Shown piece by piece: positions 47,401-58,126 of a DNA stretch of 64,000 bases. Origin of the DNA: Hymenoscyphus infarciens (Eukaryota > Ascomycota > Leotiomycetes > Helotiales > Helotiaceae); contig LLCB01000285.1 in NCBI GenBank assembly GCA_001414345.1, forward strand, positions 1-64,000, read 5' to 3'. Position 1 is the stretch's first letter. Each line of letters begins with the position of its first letter. A program made the translations under genes and the position numbers. A model generated the notes under the pieces. It was not told the DNA's origin. It searched no databases and saw nothing but the letters and a program-made list of their open reading frames with translations.

Positions 47401-48579
47401 AGTACCTGATGGTTGGGCATGATAGGCAAATGAACATTCCAGGTTGTAGTAATCTCCACCTTCCTCATCTGCCGCCAACTCTTGTGGATCCTTGTTTTTC
47501 TCATTTTGTCTGTGGATATCGTCCTTCATTTCTGTAACATGGCCATCTGGAAGTGCACGCAGACTAAGAATTCGGATCGGGTTATTTCCTTGGTTGATCT
47601 CGGCAACTCGAACGTTTTCGATAACTCCTGGAACTGAAGCTTGCATAACGTCCTCTAGTGTATCTGCAACAGCAGCAAACATATCCGGGTCAATTAATCC
47701 CCACATTACTCCGAGAAGTGTGTTCATCCATTCGACGGACTCGGGAATTAGATTCGCAGTAGCCTTCTAATATCAGCAAAAGAAGCAATTTAGGATATAC
47801 CTGAGGTGTCCTTACCGTCTGGCCACGCTCCTTCTCGCTAGACCATTCAACATCACGTCCTTTTCGGACAAGTTCCTTCATCCAAAGAAATATCCCGGAT
47901 GAAATGCACAACCCAAGGGGTATCAATCCATAAAGTGCTCCACCGAACATCTTTCCCAAGACAACAACTGATATCAAAACTCCACCACATAACACATATG
48001 TGCTCTTCTCTAGAGACTCGTACATGGGTTCGTAGCTGACAGAGGGTGTGGGATGGAAAAGAATATTGGTTTTCTCGCCATGGATAGGGACATCGGAGGT
48101 GGAATTGGGTTCAATTGGGTCTGGCGGGGCGGTAATATCTTGATTGCGGCTATATTCTTCTCCCGACTGACTGGAGGTTGTCTTGACAGGTGTATCTTTG
48201 CCAAGGTTGGCATTTGGGACTGAAAGCTAAGAAGTGACAAGTTAGTCAAAATTATTTCTTGAAGAGAGGGGCTAATCGAGGTTACCTGAGGGTTCTCAAC
48301 AGCTTTCATGAAGTCAGCATTGACATCTTCGATTTGGACTTCCCGGCCAGTGGTTGGGTCTGTGACTGTCTTTTTCGAGCCTTCCACGCCGGTTGGTTGA
48401 CCATTTTTATGATCTTGGACCTCGGGCGAGGTAGTATGCTTGGACTTTGCCTGCTCGTTGATCTTTGAATCTCGTTCTTTCTTATCCTTGTCCAAACTCT
48501 CCATAAACTTTTGGATATTTGGAATTGGATTCTTGCCAGAATAATGGCCGCCTGGGGCGGACTTATTCGTTGTAGCCAT
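44464..48579 (-). CDS. SMP and C2-domain lipid-transfer protein (tricalbin / Mug190-like)
   Basis: Five exons on the minus strand: 48579-48286, 48226-47816, 47766-47306, 46986-45957, 45900-44464 (1210 residues). Layout: disordered N-terminus; a hydrophobic hairpin at about 175-213 (YVLCGGVLISVVVLGKMFGGALYGLIPLG...) that would anchor it in the ER; an SMP domain beginning ESVEWMNTLLGVMWGLIDPDMF (about 243-480), the lipid-carrying module of tricalbins and extended synaptotagmins; a C2 domain starting VLWIRIHKATGLSKQD (about 485-610) with SDPYITV; and a second C2-like domain starting SVIIHQIVNLELQNIKG (about 680-860), with IVTVTVRDQ. The tail is acidic (Asp/Ser run) then basic. The family bridges the ER and plasma membrane. 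Intron 3 is long for this gene (319 bp). It is divergent from the oxysterol-binding gene. Confidence 0.88.
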
Positions 48580-49956
48580 GGTATCAGCGCCAGAGGCCGG
48601 TAAGTTGTTGAAGTGACAGGTTGTTGGGTCGAATGTTCGGGACCGTATTCCGAGTCTAGAGCTTCTCCGCAGTAGGTTTTATGTCGACATCAGTTAGCTT
48701 TGGCGTCCGAATTCCCCACCAAAAGTGACACCCTTCAACTACAGACGGAGCTTCGTAGGTCGGAGTCTGGGAGGCTAGGCGCGTCAATCAGGAGCAATGG
48801 GTAAGCTGCCCAGGTGGAGGGTAGAGCAGTGAATGGATGAGAGGATGGAAGTTGAGAGAGGAGGAGAGAAAAGGTTACCTACTAGGTTGAGATGATGGAT
48901 TAAATTGTCGACATGGACTTTCCTTGTTTGCTCGTGTTCCATACCATTGGGAGACAGCTATGCAACTAGATCCAATGATGAGGTGGCGGGGCTCGGCGGG
49001 GGTAGCTTCGGGATGACGTAGTTGAGGTAACCTGAAAGAAAAGAACTCTACAGCTCCCGTCTACGAGCTCCATAAGAAGACTATTAGAGACATAAAGATA
49101 CACCTGTAGTTTTTATTTTTATTTAAAGGTGTCTTCAGTTTTTCACTTCCTTTTTTCCGAAAAAAAAAAGAAGAAGAAGAAAAAAAGATGATAGTCACGT
49201 GACAATATGCTACCCCCGCCAGGTCGCCAGTGTATACATCAGGAAAGTTTACTGCTGCTTTTAATTACTAGGTCAACTGCGAGACTGTCTCTACAACCAA
49301 AAGGGCCTCGAAGTTACAGGAAAACCCAAGTGCAGCAAATGTTCATTCGTTGTGTCTTACCTAGGTACAGTCTAGAAGAAAAATCCCCCAAAAGAGCGGC
49401 CTAGGAGTTTTCTCCATCAAATAAAATAGAGTTACCATTACCGTCTGTAATTAATACCCATCTCATCCATGTTGAAGATTTTCAGGTACTATGGCGTTTT
49501 CTGTGTAATCAAGTCCAATATAGGATTATTTATATGTGTGAATCACCGAGAGAGCCGAACCATTCATTCATCCCAAGATGCCAAGGATTGACCCCACCAA
49601 CCATGTGCTCAACACTCTGGGCTTTTTACCCAGGTAATAAGATAAGACACAGTCCTGCCAGCGAAAACATCCCGGCCATTTTCCACTTGCGTCTGCCCGC
49701 GTCATTTCCCTTCGTCTCCGCGTTGTCCGCTATTTGGCGTTGACCCCCTCCTTCCAAAGCTTCTTCCCATTGCCTGGCTAGACCTCTCCTTCTGCGTCAA
49801 CCTCCTCACATTCGCCCCTCTACCTCTCTGCCTACAAGTACCGATACCCACCACCCACACGGCTCTACAGCCTCGTCATCTTCCACGAAATCCATTATAT
49901 CAATACATATACCTACCTCGCCCAAGAAGATCAAAGGCATAGACCTACCAGCAAAC
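48580..49956. promoter_or_regulatory. Divergent promoter between SMP/C2 and OSBP genes
   Basis: 1.38 kb between two divergent start codons. It contains a purine-rich run (about 49160-49188) followed at once by the palindrome GTCACGTGAC (49194-49203), a core for bHLH factors of the Cbf1/Pho4/INO type. A pyrimidine-rich tract precedes the OSBP ATG. No gene is seen. Confidence 0.5.
49194..49203. promoter_or_regulatory. CACGTG palindrome (bHLH E-box)
   Basis: A perfect 10-bp palindrome, GTCACGTGAC, next to a GA-rich tract. bHLH regulators such as Cbf1 bind TCACGTGA. A single site of this length can occur by chance, so binding is a guess. Confidence 0.35.
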
Positions 49957-52058
49957 ATGGTCTTAGGACATTCCCATCGCCGGGCTTCCGCGGCAAGTGA
50001 GTCAAAGCCAAATTTATGTCGTCAAATTTCAGTATCCCAAGGGCAGCCAGAGAAGGAGTGTACGTGCGGCCATTTGCTAACCTCTTCCTTCAACTAGGCA
50101 ACCGATCCAACAGGTCCTCGGTCGATGAGGTACGGTCCGATGGCGGCGCAGAGGACGAAGTCGTAGAACCGGATCAAGGCAATGGTGAGAGCCGCTGCCA
50201 AAAATAATGGAGGGGAAGCAAAATGGCTGATAGAGGTGCAGTTCTTTCACATATCATTGGGCAGTTACGCCCCGGGGCCGATTTGAGTCGAGTAGTGCTC
50301 CCGACCTTTATATTGGAACCTAGGAGCATGCTGGAGAGAATCACAAAGTGGGTAAACTTATTGGGATACGGGGGCGCGGGGTATACAGAGTACCAAAATG
50401 CTGACGTCGCATAGCTTCATGGCACACCCGGAGACACTCTTACTTATGCCACAGATTGAAGATCCGGTCGAGAGATTTGTATCTGTGGTCAAATTCTACT
50501 TGAGTGGATGGCATATCAAACCACCGTGAGAGCCGCTTCCACCATTCTTTATAGACGGTCACTGACTGGCTTGTGTAGAGGGGTAAAGAAGCCTCTGAAT
50601 CCGATCTTGGGAGAAACGTACACTTGTTACTGGAACTTCGCAGATGGTAACAAGGGTTATTACATCTCAGAACAAACCTCCCACCACCCTCCAAAGTCGA
50701 GCTACTTCTATATGGCTCCTGAACATCATATCCGAATCGATGGCTGCCTAAAACCACGAAGCAAATTTTTGGGAAATTCGGCCGCGAGTTTGATGGAAGG
50801 CATCGCCATATTGCGATTTTTGAACCGGGGCCATGGACCGAAGGGGGAAAGCTATATCATTTCTCAGCCCAATATGTATGCACGCGGTATATTGTTTGGG
50901 AAGATGAGATATGAGCTTGGTGATCATAGTTTCGTGCGATGCCCAGAGCTAGGATTATCAGCAGATGTGGAGTTCAAGACAAAAGGATATTTTACCGGAT
51001 CCTACAATGCAATTGGAGGAACAATAAAGAATGACAATACGGGAGACATACTGTATGAGCTTTCTGGGACGTGGACAGGTGAGATGTTCATCAAGGATAT
51101 GAAGGTATGAAAGTATACCCGGCTTCGTGGTAGCTTATATTGATGGTTTCTCTAGACTGGCAAAAAGGACCTGCTTTTTGATGCCACCAGGTCGAGACAC
51201 ACACCCCCACAAACTCGACCTCTCGATGAGCAAGAAGAACGGGAATCTCAAAAACTTTGGTACAAGACAGCCCAAGCGGTTAAAGCCCAGGACCACGTTG
51301 CAGCGACCGACGAGAAGACAAAGATTGAGGACATGCAAAGGGATGAAGCTGCTAGAAGAGCAGAAGAGAATGTAGATTGGCACCCAAGGTTATTTCGGCA
51401 AGTCAAAGGTGGCCCAGGGGGCCCAGACGAAGGCGAGGAAGATCTGGACTGGATATTGAGTGCTAATATGTAAGTGCGAAAGACGAATTGCCAATGAATA
51501 AGTACTGACAAATTGTTCAGTGATGGAGAAACCCCCGAAAAGCAAGTGGAACAAATCTTGGCGCTTGCCCCTATACTACCAGGTCAGAAGCGAAAGAATT
51601 CGATTCCCCCATCCCATCATCGCGTACCCTCTATTGCTTCTACAGCAAGCCCCGAAACATCGCAAATACTACCTCCTAAAACCCCGGATGTACCTGCAAC
51701 CATACCCGAAGCTTCATCAGTCCCTCCACATGAAGAAAATGGCCTGATAAGCTTTGGCCAGAATGATAGTGCTGCAACCCCGGCCCAAACTCGACCTGCT
51801 CAACCGGTGTTACCAGGAGATTTACATCTGGCACAAACGCAAAACAACGGACAGCAACAGAAGGAGCTAGAACGAACTCTTCGGTCAACTAGCAAATCCC
51901 CGGATACAAGTCAAGGTGGCCTTGTTGATTTTCATAGCGACATCAAGAAAGCTCTTCCCTTGGCAGAGAACAAGAAGAGCGAGAGTACGTCGGCTACGTT
52001 GGTTAGAGAGGACACCGATACCAAAAGTACAGACGAATTCGTTGATGCTAAGAGCTGA
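49957..52058 (+). CDS. Oxysterol-binding protein (OSBP-related lipid-transfer protein, Osh type)
   Basis: Seven exons: 49957-49996, 50098-50184, 50242-50347, 50415-50525, 50579-51104, 51156-51469, 51521-52058 (573 residues). The signature EQTSHHPP is at 146-153; LGETY lies before it and the lid region [26 protein letters not shown] before that. OSBP-related proteins exchange sterol or phosphatidylserine for PI4P between membranes. There is no PH or ankyrin region, so this is a short form like yeast Osh4/Kes1 or Osh6/7; the N-terminus with [13 protein letters not shown] and the overall layout lean to Osh6/7, but I am not certain. The last 180 residues are Ser/Pro/Gln-rich and disordered, an extension absent from yeast forms. 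Exon 1 is short (40 bp) and inferred from frame: [21 protein letters not shown]. Confidence 0.9.
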
Positions 52059-52604
52059 GAGTAGCAGGAAGATTTCAGAAAAAGGTAAATCTTGGGAAAG
52101 CTTACGGAAGGAATTCAAGGGATCGCATACTTTTCAACACAGCGCACCGGGAAGTGAATGAAGGAGTGATATATGAAATGGTTGGTTCAATGAGAAATCA
52201 AATGGAGCGTCGTTTATCCACCCCCAATGTAATATTACAAATACAAGGGGTAAAGCGAGTTTCCTGTAATGAGCGACGATAGGCTATTAAAACTCTTTCT
52301 ATGATACTATTCCAAATCACGAACTTGCCAAAAATACTCTTTTTAAAGCTAAATCCTTCTGGCTCAAAGTTTCCACGGGGTCTCTTCGGGAAATTAATAA
52401 CCCTGTGACTGCGTGAATATGACCTCACGCGACGCGATCAAAGAAATTCAGGCTTGAACCTCTCAACACCAACCTTGGGCCTTGGCCTAGTGAACTCACC
52501 TGCCAGCTTTTACTCGACTATCTCAAGCTATTTCTATGAAACCATCGCGAATACTGTGAGGAAACGATGCTCTTAAAGTCCCAGCACCAATCGCCACCGC
52601 CGAC
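52059..52604. other. Intergenic between OSBP and REV1
   Basis: 546 bp. The first part is the likely OSBP 3' UTR; the last part, with CAACACCAACC- and CACCAATCGCC-type stretches just before 52605, is the likely REV1 leader. No other feature is seen. Confidence 0.4.
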
Positions 52605-55600
52605 ATGGGAACTCAACTAGAGAAGAACTCCAAATCGGTCCTTAAACGGATCGAGGCTCATACATTTGAGAATGAAGAGGGCGACGAATATGAGGGTTCG
52701 AAATTCGGGGGCTTCTCGGATTACTTTCGTCGCAAGAAGCTAAAACTACAAAACCTCGACGCGGATGTACGCTCTTCTGCGGTTGCCTCGGGCAAGCCTC
52801 AAATCTTCAAAGGTGTCTGTTGTAATGTAAATGGCTATACCCAACCGTCTTTGAATGACCTCCATCGCATGATTGTTGGCCATGGAGGTGCTTTTATGCA
52901 ATACCTGGATGGGAAAACCACCGTCACGCATATCATCGCGTCAAATCTCACACCAAAAAAGGCTGTTGAATTTCGGAAGTATCGGATTGTGAAGCCTGCT
53001 TGGATTGTCGATAGTGTCGAAGCAGGAAAACTACTTCCCTGGAGTTCGTATCGTGTGCTTGACGAAGGCGTCGGGCAACGGGTTCTGGGATTCGATGGCG
53101 GCAAGGTTGTTAGCCAAGCTGGAACTCAGTCAAGGAGTTATCGTGATCAGATGGATACTAGTTGGTATACCAGCCAGGTGAAGAATGTTGCAGAAGATAT
53201 CGATGATAATGAGAACTTTCCGAGTACACAGCCTCTCATGCCCAGTGGGAATTTCCCACCCAGTCCTGCTGAGGACGAGCTGAGGCAGAGCATTGAGGAG
53301 CCAACTAGCAATCAGCAAAAACCCCAAATCACAACACCAAAATCTTCGACTAGCTTTGAGCTGTCATCTTCGTTGGAAGACGCTCTGAAAGATGCAGCAT
53401 CAGCCGAAAAGCCCCCCGAGGAGAAAAGACATACACCAAGACACATGAACGTCAAATACTCTGAAACGGACAGCCTTGTGGAAAAGCATCCCGACAATAT
53501 GTCGCCTCCCCATGCTAGGAATACATTCCCAGGCAACCAGCCAGAAACTATCTTCCGGAAACGCTCACATGAAGCCGAAACACATTCTCCATCCAAAAGA
53601 GCCAAGTTGATGACAGCAGAGGAGCATAACGCCATATTATTGGAAAATCCCCACATCAGAAAATCAACGACTGCCAACCCTGAATTCATTAAACAGTATT
53701 ATTCAGAATCTCGTCTCCATCACCTGTCGGCTTGGAAAGCAGACCTCAAATCAAAATGCCAGCAGATGGCAAGCGAAAGATCAGCCTCCCAGAAAAGAAC
53801 TCTCAAACGAAAACCTGGATCCAGGAGATACATTCTACATGTTGACTTCGACAGCTTCTTTTGTGCCGTGTCCTTGAAAAATGCACCAGAATATGTGGAC
53901 AAGCCAGCAGTCGTCGCCCATGGCAGTGGAACCGGCTCGGAGATTGCAAGTTGTAATTATCCAGCTCGAGAATTTGGAGTTAAGAATGGCATGTGGATGA
54001 AGACTGCCTTGGATCTTTGTCCGGACATCAAAGTTCTTCCATACGACTTTCCAGCTTATGAAGAAGCGAGCCGAGGATTCTACGAAGCTGTTTTGAATGT
54101 AGGCGGAATCGTGCAAAGTGTCAGCGTTGACGAAGCATTAGTAGACGTCACAAACTTATGTCTTCCCGCTGGTGGTACTGATGGCCTTGGCGTGCACGAG
54201 GGTAGCATATGGGCAGAGCAGGAGAAAGCTGATGAAATAGCCAAAGATCTTCGTGACAAGATCAAGAAGAGAACGGGATGCGCTGTATCTGTTGGAATAG
54301 GTGGGAATATCCTACTCGCCAAAGTCGCCTTACGAAAAGCCAAGCCGGCTGGACAATACCAAATCAAACCAGAAGAAATTCTAAACTTTATGGGTGAACT
54401 CAGTGTCAGAGATTTGCCTGGAGTTGCTCATAGCATTGGAGGGAAACTTGAGGAAATTGGCGTCAAAATTGTAAAGGAAGCCCGACAATTGACTAAAGAG
54501 CGTTTAGTTACAACTCTTGGTCCCAAGACTGGCGAGAAGATTTGGGAGTACTCTCGTGGAATTGATCGAACTGAGGTTGGAGAACAAGTTGTTCGGAAAT
54601 CAGTCTCTGCTGAGGTTAACTGGGGTATACGATTCATATCTCAGGCTGAAGCTGAAGAATTTGTGCAAAATCTGTGTATCGAGCTACAGAGACGACTTGT
54701 TGATCAGAGAGTCAAGGGAAGGCAGCTCACGATGAAGATTATGAAGAAGGCTGCGGATGCGCCCCTTGATCCACCTAAACACTTGGGACATGGAAAATGC
54801 GATACATACAACAAGAGTGTAGTACTTGGAGTTGCAACCAATAAAGCTGATATCATCGGACGAGAAGCGATATCGATTCTTCGGAGTTATGGTTTTTCTC
54901 CTGGTGAGCTAAGAGGTCTTGGTGTTCAGATGACGAAACTTGATCCTATGAAAGCCATCAATGATACTCTTCCAGATGGAAGTCAGAGACGAATCAATTT
55001 TGGTGTACCTGCTCCTCCCAAGAAGGAGGCCATTGAAGACCCTGTAACACCAAAGAAGCCGAAGTCAGGACTATCATTGAACGGCCCAAGGAGCGGATCT
55101 CATGACTCTATTATCGACTCACCAACTCCACAGAAGCCCAAAGCAACCGTCAATCTCTCTTCATACAGAGGCGATCCTATTCACGACAGTCCTCTGAAAG
55201 CAAGAGCCACTCCCATTCACCCCGCTGCTGCAATTGCAAGAGCAAATGCCGCAGACGGGAGTGCTAAGAAGTTCCTCAACATCACTGGCACTCAATTCAT
55301 CATACCCTCTCAAATCGACCCAGAAGTGCTGGCTGAGTTGCCACAGGATATCAGAACCAAGCTTATGGCTCAACATCCAAAAAATCTGCCTTCTAAAAGT
55401 CCAACCCCAGCGCGTGGATCTCGTTCTCATACCCCAATTCGGGAAGCCTCAAATCTACCTTTACCCTCACAATTAGACCCCGAAGTATTCGAGTCCCTCC
55501 CAGAAGACTTGAAAGCAGAAGTTCTAGCCTCTTATTCCATCAACCCCCCTATACACGCAGCACAAGCACAAGCACAAACCCTTCTCCCCCAATCCCCCAG

Positions 55601-56285
55601 AAAACTACGCATCCTCCCCAACACCAAGAAAACCACGCCCACTAAAAAGAGAGGTCGCGGCCGCCCCCCAAAACAAAAAGATTCTCACTCCACCCACACA
55701 CAATCAAACTTCGTCGCCGGGAACAAAAAGGAATCATCCAAAGACCCAATCCCAAATGAATCGGGCTACACCTCCGACCCAGACCCCTCCTTTCTCGCCG
55801 CCCTCCCCCCTGAAATGCGAGAAGAAGTCCTCGCCGAACACAAACGCCAACGTCTTGCCAAAAAAGGAAATCTCTCCACCGCCCTTCATAAAAAACGCGC
55901 TCCGACCAGACAGATAGAAACCGTCTCTCTCGTCCAGCGAAAAATCCGACTCCCAGAACGACCACCAAGACCTACTTTCACGACCAAGGAACTGAGTACC
56001 CTACCGGAGTTGCGGGATACTTTGAAGGAGTGGTATGAGGAATTTGAGGGGGAGGGACCGCACGAGGAGGATGTCAAGGCCATGGAAAGGTATCTTGCAA
56101 GGGTTGTGAGTGAGGAGAGGGATTTGGGGAAGGTAGTGGGGGTTGTGAAGTGGATGGGGTGGTTGGTTGAGGAGAGTGAGGAGGGGAAGGGGAAGGAGGA
56201 GTGGAAGAGGGCGATTGAGGGGATTAAAGGAAAGGTGCAGGTTGCTGTTAGGGAGAGGGGGTTGGGAGCTTTGGAGTTGGAATAG
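52605..56285 (+). CDS. REV1: DNA repair protein REV1 (Y-family translesion polymerase)
   Basis: Intron-less, 1226 residues. Rev1 is a deoxycytidyl transferase and scaffold for Pol zeta in mutagenic bypass. Domains: an N-terminal BRCT at about 67-152 (IFKGVCCNVNGYT...WIVDSVEAGKLLPW); the Y-family catalytic core from YILHVDFDSFFCAVS (409 onward; metal ligand D414) to VSVDEALVDVT (D509, E510), then a fingers/HhH stretch SVGIGGNILLAKVALRKAKP and the little-finger region. The C-terminal third has three ubiquitin-binding motifs (UBMs) at about 904-922, 957-975 and 1060-1075, each with a DP-x-(V/F)-L-x-x-LP core. The last 110 residues should be the Rev1 C-terminal domain that contacts Pol zeta and other polymerases. 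All catalytic residues are present. Three UBMs rather than the two seen in many relatives is a point of note. The start is supported by CGACATGGGA and the absence of upstream coding. Confidence 0.95.
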   Translation: MGTQLEKNSKSVLKRIEAHTFENEEGDEYEGSKFGGFSDYFRRKKLKLQNLDADVRSSAVASGKPQIFKGVCCNVNGYTQPSLNDLHRMIVGHGGAFMQYLDGKTTVTHIIASNLTPKKAVEFRKYRIVKPAWIVDSVEAGKLLPWSSYRVLDEGVGQRVLGFDGGKVVSQAGTQSRSYRDQMDTSWYTSQVKNVAEDIDDNENFPSTQPLMPSGNFPPSPAEDELRQSIEEPTSNQQKPQITTPKSSTSFELSSSLEDALKDAASAEKPPEEKRHTPRHMNVKYSETDSLVEKHPDNMSPPHARNTFPGNQPETIFRKRSHEAETHSPSKRAKLMTAEEHNAILLENPHIRKSTTANPEFIKQYYSESRLHHLSAWKADLKSKCQQMASERSASQKRTLKRKPGSRRYILHVDFDSFFCAVSLKNAPEYVDKPAVVAHGSGTGSEIASCNYPAREFGVKNGMWMKTALDLCPDIKVLPYDFPAYEEASRGFYEAVLNVGGIVQSVSVDEALVDVTNLCLPAGGTDGLGVHEGSIWAEQEKADEIAKDLRDKIKKRTGCAVSVGIGGNILLAKVALRKAKPAGQYQIKPEEILNFMGELSVRDLPGVAHSIGGKLEEIGVKIVKEARQLTKERLVTTLGPKTGEKIWEYSRGIDRTEVGEQVVRKSVSAEVNWGIRFISQAEAEEFVQNLCIELQRRLVDQRVKGRQLTMKIMKKAADAPLDPPKHLGHGKCDTYNKSVVLGVATNKADIIGREAISILRSYGFSPGELRGLGVQMTKLDPMKAINDTLPDGSQRRINFGVPAPPKKEAIEDPVTPKKPKSGLSLNGPRSGSHDSIIDSPTPQKPKATVNLSSYRGDPIHDSPLKARATPIHPAAAIARANAADGSAKKFLNITGTQFIIPSQIDPEVLAELPQDIRTKLMAQHPKNLPSKSPTPARGSRSHTPIREASNLPLPSQLDPEVFESLPEDLKAEVLASYSINPPIHAAQAQAQTLLPQSPRKLRILPNTKKTTPTKKRGRGRPPKQKDSHSTHTQSNFVAGNKKESSKDPIPNESGYTSDPDPSFLAALPPEMREEVLAEHKRQRLAKKGNLSTALHKKRAPTRQIETVSLVQRKIRLPERPPRPTFTTKELSTLPELRDTLKEWYEEFEGEGPHEEDVKAMERYLARVVSEERDLGKVVGVVKWMGWLVEESEEGKGKEEWKRAIEGIKGKVQVAVRERGLGALELE

Positions 56286-57453
56286 GGGGTATGTAGCTGG
56301 AAATATCATAATTGTGGATATGTAGTATTATTTCTGTCTTGTGGCACACTAAAACCACTGCAAATCGTTCATAGTTCATCGCTATTGTACTTCATTGGAA
56401 AATGTGCAGGCGAGGTGGCTAGTCTCAAGTGTGCGAGGTCAGTCAAGAAAGCAATGCTGTCATAGTCCCTAAAGTATATATTCGAGCTTTGCCGAGTAAT
56501 TCGCAACTTACTCACAAGTAATTCGTAGCTTACCCCCGAGTTATTCATAGCTTACTCGCAGCCGAATTGACAGCTTACTCACGAGTTTCTAGCTTACACG
56601 TCAAGCGATGGTTTACTCGTCAAGCGGTAGCTTACCCGCTAAACTGTTGGCTTACCTTTAACTCATGGCTTACTCGGTACTTGTTTGGCTTACTTTTTAC
56701 CTGGTAGCTTACAGGGAAATCGATGGCTTACTCCACACTCCTCGAGTTACACAAAAGAGCGTGATGAAATCCATCAACCACTTCGACGAAATCTAAGTGG
56801 CTGGCGCGCTGGAAATTCTTCAGGAAATGACATGCAATCCTTGGTCATAAAATGGCCATGAACTTTCGCATTTAGTATTTGTGCACCACGTCAACAAAAA
56901 AACAACAAAATCAAAAAGAAGAAGCAACGAGCCTCGAAATTTGTCAAAAATTCTCTTGTATCGAAACAAGAGTGGGTATATCAATTCGCCTTTCTTCTCT
57001 TCTAAGTATATCTTGGTACTCGCTCTATTCAAGCAACAATCCACAAGGCCTTATCCAAAGCCAAGGATCCAAAGCTCAGACTTTGTTGTCTATCCATCGA
57101 GTGCTGAGTGCATTCCCAAAAAAAAATTCCTTGTAGAAACTCCTCGTAGAAACTCCACGTAGAAACTCCACCCCGTCCCACTCATTTGGCTCGGGTCGAA
57201 GTCGTTGTCGTCAAAAGGTCCCAATGTTTCGGACAACAAAACACCCTATCCATCCATCCATCCCATCGTCAAATTTCCATATACAAGTCCTTCCCTTGTC
57301 GTGTCGTCCCAATCTCCAACGAAGAGAAACCTAGCAAATAATTATACAAACTCCCCCATCCCTCAACTCCCGAAGCGCAATCATCGGAATATACAATCTC
57401 CATTACCTCCTCCACCATCACATCCCCTTCTCCCCTCTCACTCATCCTCCTCC
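56286..57453. other. 3' flank of REV1 and WSC gene with AGCTTAC repeats
   Basis: 1.17 kb between convergent genes (REV1 on plus, WSC on minus), without an open frame I trust. A repeat array fills about 56490-56755. The last 300 bp or so are CT-rich and probably the WSC gene's 3' UTR. Confidence 0.5.
56490..56755. repeat. Degenerate AGCTTAC repeat array (copy 2)
   Basis: About twelve near-copies of a 20-24 bp unit with core (A/G)GCTTACTCG, all in the same orientation: for example TAGCTTACCCC, TAGCTTACTCG, CAGCTTACTCA, TAGCTTACACG, GGCTTACTCGG and GGCTTACTCC. It shares its core with 38440-38850 but is more regular. Confidence 0.8.
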
Positions 57454-58126
57454 TCAGGCCAAGCAGAGCAAGACCCCAATCGCAATGCCCAAGGCTAATA
57501 TCGAGCCCACAGGTCTATCACTAACCCCCTTGATACTAGCACTCTGCTTCGAGCTTTTCGCCTGGTACACAGATAGTGCCAGGGTGCCACCACATATCTG
57601 CGTATCGTTTCCCTGGCAGGAGAGGGAACATGTCTTATCGTCTGTCTTAACGGAGAGGGAGGAGAGGTAATTGGAGCAGTAGCATTCCCTATCGCGCGCG
57701 CATTAGCCTCCAAATTCAACCCCTTCTCCATTCCATCCATTCCATCCCAGCACCAATAGAGAAATAGAGAGAATCGGGGGAGAAAAGAAAAACAACAAAC
57801 CTCCTATATTCCAGCCCCGCAAACGCATAATTACCCCCCTCACAAAGATTCAAACAAATAGGCACACTCATAGTATCAACCGCATCCGTCGTCCCCCCAC
57901 TCAGAGCCCTCAGTCCAGCCGTCCCATTGATCCCCGTCGTCTCGTTGTAGCACCCGTGATACGTCCATTTCGAAGTCCCCGGGTATATCGTCGCGCTACT
58001 CGAACTTGATGATGGTGTTGCGGCGTTCGCAGTGGTGGATTGCGCTACCGCATTTTGTATTGAGCAGAAGCAGAGGAACGCGATGGCGAGGAGGGGACGC
58101 GTTGATGACAGGTTGAAGAATCCCAT
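57454..58126 (-). CDS. Secreted WSC-domain protein, probably GPI-anchored
   Basis: Two exons on minus, 58126-57801 and 57688-57454 (186 residues), joined as LEYRRECYCSNYL. WSC domains bind carbohydrate and occur in fungal cell-wall stress sensors. A signal peptide is clear: MGFFNLSST then LLAIAFLCFCSIQNAVAQS. A short Ser/Thr/Ala-rich stretch follows, then the WSC domain with WTYHGCYNET, CLNLCEGGNYAFAGLEY, ECYCSNYLSS and CSLSCQGNDTQICGG (Cys spacing as in the family). The protein ends in a hydrophobic tail, GSILALGIAIGVLLCLA, with no cytoplasmic tail, which suggests a GPI signal rather than a signalling sensor. An upstream in-frame ATG (58216) would precede the signal peptide with about 30 residues and is less likely the start. 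Confidence 0.85.
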
